This document shows positions 58,716 to 64,000 of a DNA stretch of 64,000 nucleotides, piece after piece (position 1 is the first letter of the stretch; the number at the start of each line of letters is the position of its first letter). The position numbers were made by a program, and so were the translations under genes. The DNA is from Prochlorococcus marinus XMU1410. Its GTDB lineage: Bacteria > Cyanobacteriota > Cyanobacteriia > PCC-6307 > Cyanobiaceae. A model generated the notes under the pieces. The model had not been told where the DNA came from, did not search any database, and worked only from the letters and a program-made list of their open reading frames with translations. The stretch covers positions 62,001 through 126,000 of the forward strand of contig NZ_JAAORH010000003.1 of assembly GCF_017696085.1 (NCBI RefSeq), given 5' to 3'.

Positions 58716-59666
58716 ATGAAACTCAAAAAATATATTTTTATCTTTGGAATTATTACTAGTTCTTTATTAATATTGGAATTAATTTCAAGAAAGTACATTG
58801 GACTTGGAACGCCTGCCTTGTATGAATCGTATGAGGGAATGGAATATAAACTTAAAGCTAATCAGAATATCCGAAGATTTGGTAATGCAGTAATAATTAA
58901 TAATGCGTCCATGCGAACTACACAAAATATAATTAAAAAAAAAGCACAAGATAAAAAAAGAATCTTAATTTTCGGAGACAGTGTTCTTTGGGGAGGTACA
59001 CATATAGATCAGGAAAAAATTGCAACTTCTTTACTAATTAAAAAAATTAAAAATAAATATGAAATTTACAATATCAGTGCTGGGAGTTGGGGGCCTGGTA
59101 ATTGGATTGAATATATTAAAGAGAATGGACTTTTTGATGCAGATAAAGTTATATTTTTGATTAATAGTCAAGATCTTGTTGACATACCATATAAAGGCAA
59201 TGGGATAAATAAACAAATACCTACCTCTAATCCTCCTTTTGCAATGTTGGAATTAATTAACAGATATCTATTCCCTAGAGCAATAAAAAGTATAAATACG
59301 ATGAATAACAAATTTATAAGTTTTAAGAATAAAAATGTTAATAATATAGATGATGATCTGGATTCAAATATTAATGAAGGTATTGAATTTCTAAATGAAG
59401 TTATAGATTTGGTACAAAAAAATAGAATCGAATTAATAGCAATTCAGTTTTGGAACAAAGAAGAATTTGAAAGCGAATCACCAATGCAATTTCATTCTAA
59501 AACAAACGAAATTCTTACTAAAAAAAATATCAAGACAATTCAAACATTAGAATACTTCAAGAAATGTTCCTCTAATGGGAAAAAACTTTTTAGAGATGGA
59601 ATTCATCCCACTATAAAAGGACAGATTTGTCTAGCTAAAGTTTTAGAGGATGCAGTTTACTTTTAA
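58716..59666 (+). CDS. Membrane-anchored SGNH/GDSL hydrolase-like protein (paralogue)
   Basis: The 316-residue protein has an N-terminal helix (about 5-22), GDSVLWGG as block I, SAGSWGPGNW as block II, and DGIHPTIKGQ near the C-terminus as the Asp/His block. It is homologous along its length to the minus-strand protein at 57633 (shared GLGTPALYES / GLGNPLLYKN and KLKANQ / RLRANQ segments). The two genes are divergent, 129 bp apart, so this looks like an old inverted duplication or two related imports. Confidence 0.83.
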   Translation: MKLKKYIFIFGIITSSLLILELISRKYIGLGTPALYESYEGMEYKLKANQNIRRFGNAVIINNASMRTTQNIIKKKAQDKKRILIFGDSVLWGGTHIDQEKIATSLLIKKIKNKYEIYNISAGSWGPGNWIEYIKENGLFDADKVIFLINSQDLVDIPYKGNGINKQIPTSNPPFAMLELINRYLFPRAIKSINTMNNKFISFKNKNVNNIDDDLDSNINEGIEFLNEVIDLVQKNRIELIAIQFWNKEEFESESPMQFHSKTNEILTKKNIKTIQTLEYFKKCSSNGKKLFRDGIHPTIKGQICLAKVLEDAVYF

Positions 59667-59729
59667 AATGGTATTAAAAGATATAAATATTTACTTATAC
59701 AAATAGACTAGAAATTGTTTAATTGAATT

Positions 59730-59904
59730 TTAATATTCAGAAAATACTATATATAAAATTGACAACACAGAATCTTGGTTAAAAACGATAAATAATCCTA
59801 TTAAGATAATAGTGATAATTAAAAATTAAAGGAGATTACCAATATTCCTTTCTTATTTTTAGAAAATACCATACATCTTTTATAAGTTCTAAAAGTGCTC
59901 CCAT
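59730..59904 (-). pseudogene. Broken DUF5989-family small membrane protein
   Basis: No intact frame exists. On the minus strand an ATG at 59904 opens MGALLELIKDVWYFLKIRKE followed by YW and a TAA stop. Reading past the stop gives SPLIF, and a one-base shift then gives IITIILIGLFIVFNQDSVLS and ILYIVFSEY to a stop at 59730. Joined, this is the full pattern of DUF5989 proteins (aromatic-basic N-terminus, one long helix, short tail of about 50 residues). One stop and one frameshift disable it. It lies 14 bp after the sxtJ remnant, the usual gene order of these families. Confidence 0.7.
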
Positions 59905-59918
59905 AGTTAGAAAATCTT

Positions 59919-60292
59919 TTAAAAGTTTACTTTTTTATTAGTTTTAATTTCTCTATATGATATTAGATTATGTTTTTTTAAACTCAAAGGATCATGACCA
60001 AATATTCTTACTATTAATGAGATTAGTTGAGGAACGAATAAAAAATTAAACCTAGTATTATACGAATATTAAACCATTATATAATTTATCCAATCTTTAT
60101 CCATGCTTCCTATTGATATAGGAGAAGAACTGGAGTTAAAATATTCATGATCCAGGAAGGCAGACTAATAAATAAAGTCCAAACTCTTAATGGAAGACCG
60201 CCCAGCAATGGTAAAAACATACGTATTGGGAATGGAAGGGCAAAACAAATTAGGGAACCCAATTCTCTAAGTAATTCTTTTGAAATATTTTT
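59919..60292 (-). pseudogene. sxtJ: Broken sxtJ-family membrane protein gene
   Basis: On the minus strand a frame beginning near 60292 reads ELLRELGSLICFALPFP, FLPLLGGLPLRVWTLF and TPVLLLYQ, then a TAG (60110-60112). The same frame goes on through two more stops as EAWIKIG and WFNIRIILGLIFYSF. A one-base shift then continues PQLISLIVRIFGHDPLSLKK and SYREIKTNKKVNF to a stop at 59919. Joined, this is a complete SxtJ-type protein of about 124 residues (two membrane hairpins, then the family's R-F-G-x-D-P and S/T-Y-R words). Family recognition is from memory of SxtJ proteins. Confidence 0.68.
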
Positions 60293-60548
60293 TTATTTCT
60301 AATCTAATTCAAATTAAAATTTTGAGTTGAGCAAATTAGAGTTTAAATATTGAGCCCTTTATGTAATACGAATTATTATTAAGTTATAGCTTGTTTTTAA
60401 ATCTGCTTTCCTTGATTTAATAGCAGGAAATATAATATTTTAATTGATTTAAAAAAACACTTATTTTATTTTCTAAAGTAACTAAAATTAAGTTATAAAG
60501 CTTATCATTATTTAGTATTATATTAAATATAATCAAAAGAAAAGGTTA

Positions 60549-61487
60549 ATGAAAAAAAACACTTCTCTAAGGAAATTTGAATTATCTTTTTTAGATTGGT
60601 TTAGAAAAGTTTTAGCACACAAGTTACTAGTCATAATTTCAAAAGAAAATTATAAATTAAGAGGCAATATTCAAATGGCAGTTTTTGCGAATGATTTTGT
60701 TTCTAACCACGTCGTGATAGATGGATTTTATGAAAAATTATTATTAGATAATATTATGTTTTTCTTAGGTTCTTTAAAAGAAAATACTGAAAATTGGTGT
60801 TTTTTTGATATTGGAGCAAACATTGGAAATCATTCCATATATTTTGCTGATCATGTAAAAGAAGTGCACTCATTTGAGCCCAATCCAACAGTTTTTAAAA
60901 TACTACAAATAAATTCAGGTTTTAAAAAAAACATTAATTGCTACAATTTTGGACTTGGAGAAAAAAAAGACAAATATAATTTAAATTTAAATCAGGAAAA
61001 TATAGCAGCATCCTTTGTAGATGAGGAAAATAAAAATAAAGATAATATTCAAGATTCAATTTCAATAAATATTGATACACTAGATAATTTATTAGAAAAC
61101 TTTAATAAAGTAGATCTAGTAAAAATTGATGTTGAAGGTTTTGAAGAGAATGTTTTAAAAGGTGGCAAGAAATTTTTTAAAAAATTCAAGCCAATAATTT
61201 TATTTGAACAATTAGCTGAATTAGATAAAGAAAAAGATTTAAATATAGTATCGAATCTTCTTTTAAAACAGGGGTACGAACTTTATACTTTTTCTTATCC
61301 AATAAGAAATAAAAACTTTTTAAATAGAAAATTAAATAACATTAAAGAAATAATTTTTAATAAAAAAATTATTGAGGTAGATCTAGTAAAAATCACAGAA
61401 ATAACAAAGGAAATGATTTTTTCGGGACAAGGTCAATTAATTTTAGCCTTACCAGAAAGGCTTAAAAAAAAGATTCCAAATGATTAG
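60549..61487 (+). CDS. FkbM family methyltransferase
   Basis: The 312-residue protein has the FkbM SAM-binding site FFDIGANIGNHSIYFA (about 92-107), followed by VHSFEPNPTVFKIL, and the conserved KIDVEGFEENVLKGG about 100 residues later. FkbM enzymes O-methylate sugars or polyketides; here a sugar of the surface glycan is likely. It lies alone, with the sxtJ remnant upstream on the other strand. Confidence 0.9.
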   Translation: MKKNTSLRKFELSFLDWFRKVLAHKLLVIISKENYKLRGNIQMAVFANDFVSNHVVIDGFYEKLLLDNIMFFLGSLKENTENWCFFDIGANIGNHSIYFADHVKEVHSFEPNPTVFKILQINSGFKKNINCYNFGLGEKKDKYNLNLNQENIAASFVDEENKNKDNIQDSISINIDTLDNLLENFNKVDLVKIDVEGFEENVLKGGKKFFKKFKPIILFEQLAELDKEKDLNIVSNLLLKQGYELYTFSYPIRNKNFLNRKLNNIKEIIFNKKIIEVDLVKITEITKEMIFSGQGQLILALPERLKKKIPND

Positions 61488-61843
61488 TTTTTACCCGGTT
61501 TAAATAATCATTTAAATTTATTTATCTGATTTTTTGCAATAAAATTAATTTTATTATCAAAAAATATCTTTAATTAATATTTAATTATTATGGGTTCAGA
61601 TCTTTGATATTTTGGGATATTAGATCTTACATTTTTATTATAAATTAACTATTGTAAATCTCATTAATATCAAAAAACCCCATTATCATAATTAGAATCG
61701 AACCTCTAACTTGCTACATACCATAAAAACAAATAATAGATCAATTATTAGGTTAAAGTAATTTTCGATTTTTTATCTATGAATATGATTAAAAAAATTC
61801 ATATTTAAATTTTAAAACTATTAATTTATAAATAATTATCTAA
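61488..61843. other. Non-coding spacer, 356 bp, with a tRNA-like T-arm fragment
   Basis: AT-rich gap between convergent genes. On the minus strand 61692-61709 reads TTAGA-GGTTCGAT-TCTAA, with GGTTCGATTC as in the T arm of tRNAs, and the bases 5' of it (GGTATGTAGCAAG) are less AT-rich than the surroundings. No acceptor stem or anticodon arm can be built, so at best it is a decayed tRNA 3' part. Nothing else was recognised. Confidence 0.3.
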
Positions 61844-63004
61844 TCAATCTATTAAATTATTTTTTGTTAAATATCTACCTATTTCTTTAGCTAAAACTTC
61901 ATAATTTTTTAAATGGCTATATAGGTCTTTTGGATATTGATAAATATCTTTTTCATTAATTCCATAATTTGTATAAAATCTATTATCTATATGCAAACTT
62001 TCTACATTCCTAGTTTTTGCTGCAATTTGGCTAGTAATCGTAGAAATATTTTTTTTAAATCTTCGCGAATCATTAATTGGTAAATTATGTTGCGCCCAAT
62101 CATGGGTTACTAAAAGAAATTTTATATCAGGTTTTAAAGTTTTTAATTCATTAATAAATTCATAGATATTTGACTTAAAATAATTCTCATATTCACTTGT
62201 TAAAGATCCATTAGTTGCCTCTATATTTCCTAATTGCCATGCCATCAAATCATCGTAATAACAACTAGTTAACCCAGGAACTCCATGTCCAGTATTAAAA
62301 TATAAAATTGAAATCAATTTTTTGATGGCAAAAATTATTCCTGATTTTTCATCATCAAATAATATTCTCATTCCCCATATAAGATTTTTTTCCTGAGAAA
62401 CATATTCATTTCTATGTACTTTTAAAAGCTCATTATTAAATCCTCTTTCAACATATGGTCGATATTGACAATAGTCATTTCCTATATCTGTTTGATCTAA
62501 AAAAAGGATGATATTGTCTGGTATTTCATTATAAATTTCAGATCTATTTTTTCTAGCTATATTAATTAATAATGGAGACCAGCTTCCACTAGAAATAATA
62601 CGCAAATTTGAGAAATTATAATTAACAGTTTTTGCTAATGTTTGATTTTGATTTTCATTTATCTTTAATCCTCCACCCCAAGAATCTCCAAAGAGCCAAA
62701 TGCTTTTTCTTCCTTGAGATTTTATAAGTAAATCATTTTCTCCATCATGATGAGCTCCACGTTTTATAGGTCCATTGAGCATAATTCCTTCTTCTAAATA
62801 TTTACCAATATTTTTTTTACTAATTTCAGGATTATTTTTAAAAATAAGTCCTGGATAATAAGAAAAAATAAAGTCTCTTCTTCTAGTTAAAAAAGACAAT
62901 AATATAGAATCTGTTATAAATAAAAAAACTAAAAATATAGTTCCCAAAATAGAATATGCCGTAAAACTAACAATATATTTTCTTTTTATAAAATTAAAAC
63001 CCAT
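61844..63004 (-). CDS. Membrane-anchored SGNH-hydrolase-like protein, distant form
   Basis: The 386-residue protein has one N-terminal helix (about 14-37) and then a periplasmic domain with FGDSWGGGLKI as block I (GDSxGGG), SSGSWSPLLINIARK as block II, and a late LLVTHDWAQHNLP region. It is longer and more divergent than the two SGNH proteins at 57633 and 58716. A clear C-terminal DxxH is not obvious (HIDNRFY and YPKDLYSHLKN are candidates), so catalytic activity is less certain. The neighbouring glycosyltransferase is divergent, 79 bp away. Confidence 0.7.
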   Translation of the reverse strand: MGFNFIKRKYIVSFTAYSILGTIFLVFLFITDSILLSFLTRRRDFIFSYYPGLIFKNNPEISKKNIGKYLEEGIMLNGPIKRGAHHDGENDLLIKSQGRKSIWLFGDSWGGGLKINENQNQTLAKTVNYNFSNLRIISSGSWSPLLINIARKNRSEIYNEIPDNIILFLDQTDIGNDYCQYRPYVERGFNNELLKVHRNEYVSQEKNLIWGMRILFDDEKSGIIFAIKKLISILYFNTGHGVPGLTSCYYDDLMAWQLGNIEATNGSLTSEYENYFKSNIYEFINELKTLKPDIKFLLVTHDWAQHNLPINDSRRFKKNISTITSQIAAKTRNVESLHIDNRFYTNYGINEKDIYQYPKDLYSHLKNYEVLAKEIGRYLTKNNLID

Positions 63005-63083
63005 TGAGCTATATAATTAATCAATAATTTATTAAAATGAATTTTTGTAAAATCATTTATTTAAGAATAGCACTTTTAAACAA

Positions 63084-64000
63084 GTGAAAATTTTACACTT
63101 TTCTTCTGCAATATATCCTATTGATAATGGAGGTACAGAAGCTTATATAAATAATTTAATAAATGAACAAAAAAAATTTCATAATGTAAATGATGTTCTT
63201 TGGGCTGTTCACAAAAATGGGATTTTAGATTCTCAAAAAGGTTTATTAAATGATGGCAAAAAGATTATCTCTCCAATATCTGCAAATAGACTTCAAAGTT
63301 TCACTGGAGATTGTTCTAATTTTAAAAGTTTTGAAGAACTTTTAAAAAGTTATTCTCCAGATATAGTTCATCTACATAATTTTAATTTTAAATGCGGAAT
63401 CAATCATGCAATATTAGCTAAAAAATTTAAATGCAAATTGATAATAACAATTCATACAACCCCTTGTAGATGTTTAGGCAACGCCATTTTTTATAGTGAT
63501 CCAAAATTAACTGGTAAATTTAATGATCAGATTTGTACTGCGAATCAACTCTATGAAAAAGGTCTCCCAAAGCCGTTAGCTTATTTAATTTCTCATCAAA
63601 AATACTTCTCTTTTAATCCAGAAAACAAAAATATTATTTCTAGAGTTTTAAGTTGTAGGAAACTAACAAATAAATTACACAATAATTATAAAAACTTTCT
63701 AGAAATTGCTGATAAAATTCATGTTTATGCAAAATGGATAGAGAATTTAATTCATAATCAAGGTATACCAAATAACAAGGTTGTTCTGATTAGACCAGGA
63801 ATTTCTCAAGAAATTATAAAACACAAGAGAAAATTAATGGAGGATGGAGTTTTTAAATTAATTTTCTTTGGTAGATGCGATGAACAAAAAGGCATACATT
63901 TAATTATAAAAGCAATTAAACAATTAAGTTCTAAAGTACCAATTAGCCTTGATATTTATTCCAACGGATGGACAGGAGATTACAGTCTTTATATTGAAAA
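63084..64000 (+). CDS. Glycosyltransferase family 4, cut by the window end
   Basis: A frame opens with GTG at 63084 and stays open to the last base (305 codons). It begins KILHFSSAIYPIDNGGTEAY, a GT4 acceptor half with a glycine-rich loop, followed by PDIVHLHNFNFKCG and IITIHTTPCRC, and the donor half starts with IFFGRCDEQKGIHLIIKAI. The E-X7-E region lies beyond the window. The start has no clear ribosome binding site and no earlier in-frame ATG was seen, so GTG is the best choice. Confidence 0.85.
   Translation, partial: MKILHFSSAIYPIDNGGTEAYINNLINEQKKFHNVNDVLWAVHKNGILDSQKGLLNDGKKIISPISANRLQSFTGDCSNFKSFEELLKSYSPDIVHLHNFNFKCGINHAILAKKFKCKLIITIHTTPCRCLGNAIFYSDPKLTGKFNDQICTANQLYEKGLPKPLAYLISHQKYFSFNPENKNIISRVLSCRKLTNKLHNNYKNFLEIADKIHVYAKWIENLIHNQGIPNNKVVLIRPGISQEIIKHKRKLMEDGVFKLIFFGRCDEQKGIHLIIKAIKQLSSKVPISLDIYSNGWTGDYSLYIE

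Noticed and set aside
60147-60302. 51-codon plus-strand frame (starts MIQEGRLINK)
   Set aside because: It is antisense to the sxtJ remnant, whose minus-strand reading explains the sequence composition and gives a family-like protein.

Overview
The window looks like a chromosome segment from a marine picocyanobacterium, most likely a high-light-adapted Prochlorococcus. The grounds are very low GC, compact gene spacing, frequent GTG/TTG starts, a Ycf46-type AAA ATPase, and the core gene order serS - site-2 protease - rpsN - pnp - cysQ - rsmI. The species call is inference; no marker gene was compared with a database.

Layout. (1) 1-8510: conserved housekeeping block. (2) 8721-8794: tRNA-Arg(TCT), the left edge of a surface-polysaccharide island that runs to the end of the window. 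(3) 8809-22154: O-antigen ligase/polymerase, a polyprenyl-phosphate sugar-1-phosphate transferase, glycosyltransferases, ManC, a Wzm/Wzt-type ABC exporter, and UDP-GlcA/UDP-xylose enzymes. (4) 22208-32836: ten same-strand genes that resemble the mycobacterial decaprenyl-phosphoryl-arabinose pathway: GtrA, two GT-C membrane proteins, UbiA-type DPPR synthase, DprE2, DprE1, an SDR, an FAD oxidoreductase, a second GtrA and a HAD phosphatase. (5) 33187-40226: an LptD/OstA-like outer-membrane protein, then Gmd, GalE, a UDP-GlcA 4-epimerase-like SDR and GDP-fucose synthase. (6) 40579-45463, all minus strand: cyanoexosortase, HpsJ-like partner, a substrate with a PEP-CTERM-like PAPLP tail, a Cys-phosphatase and a Wzc tyrosine kinase. 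(7) 45580-55675, all plus strand: Wza, glycosyltransferases, Wzy, WcaF-type acetyltransferase, WecA-type initiating transferase and a WbpM/CapD-type dehydratase. (8) 56063-64000: a looser, decaying segment with glycosyltransferases, an FkbM methyltransferase, three membrane-anchored SGNH proteins, and wrecked copies of sxtJ and a DUF5989 gene that have no intact reading frame.

How it fits together. The genes supply GDP-mannose, GDP-fucose, UDP-glucuronate, UDP-xylose, UDP-galactose and probably a polyprenyl-phosphate pentofuranose. Two different initiating transferases and two export routes (ABC and Wzy/Wza/Wzc) suggest at least two distinct surface glycans. The exosortase operon next to the tyrosine kinase suggests that a surface protein is processed together with glycan export.

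The two most interesting items are the complete arabinofuranose-donor-like cassette and the sxtJ/DUF5989 pseudogene pair at 59730-60292.
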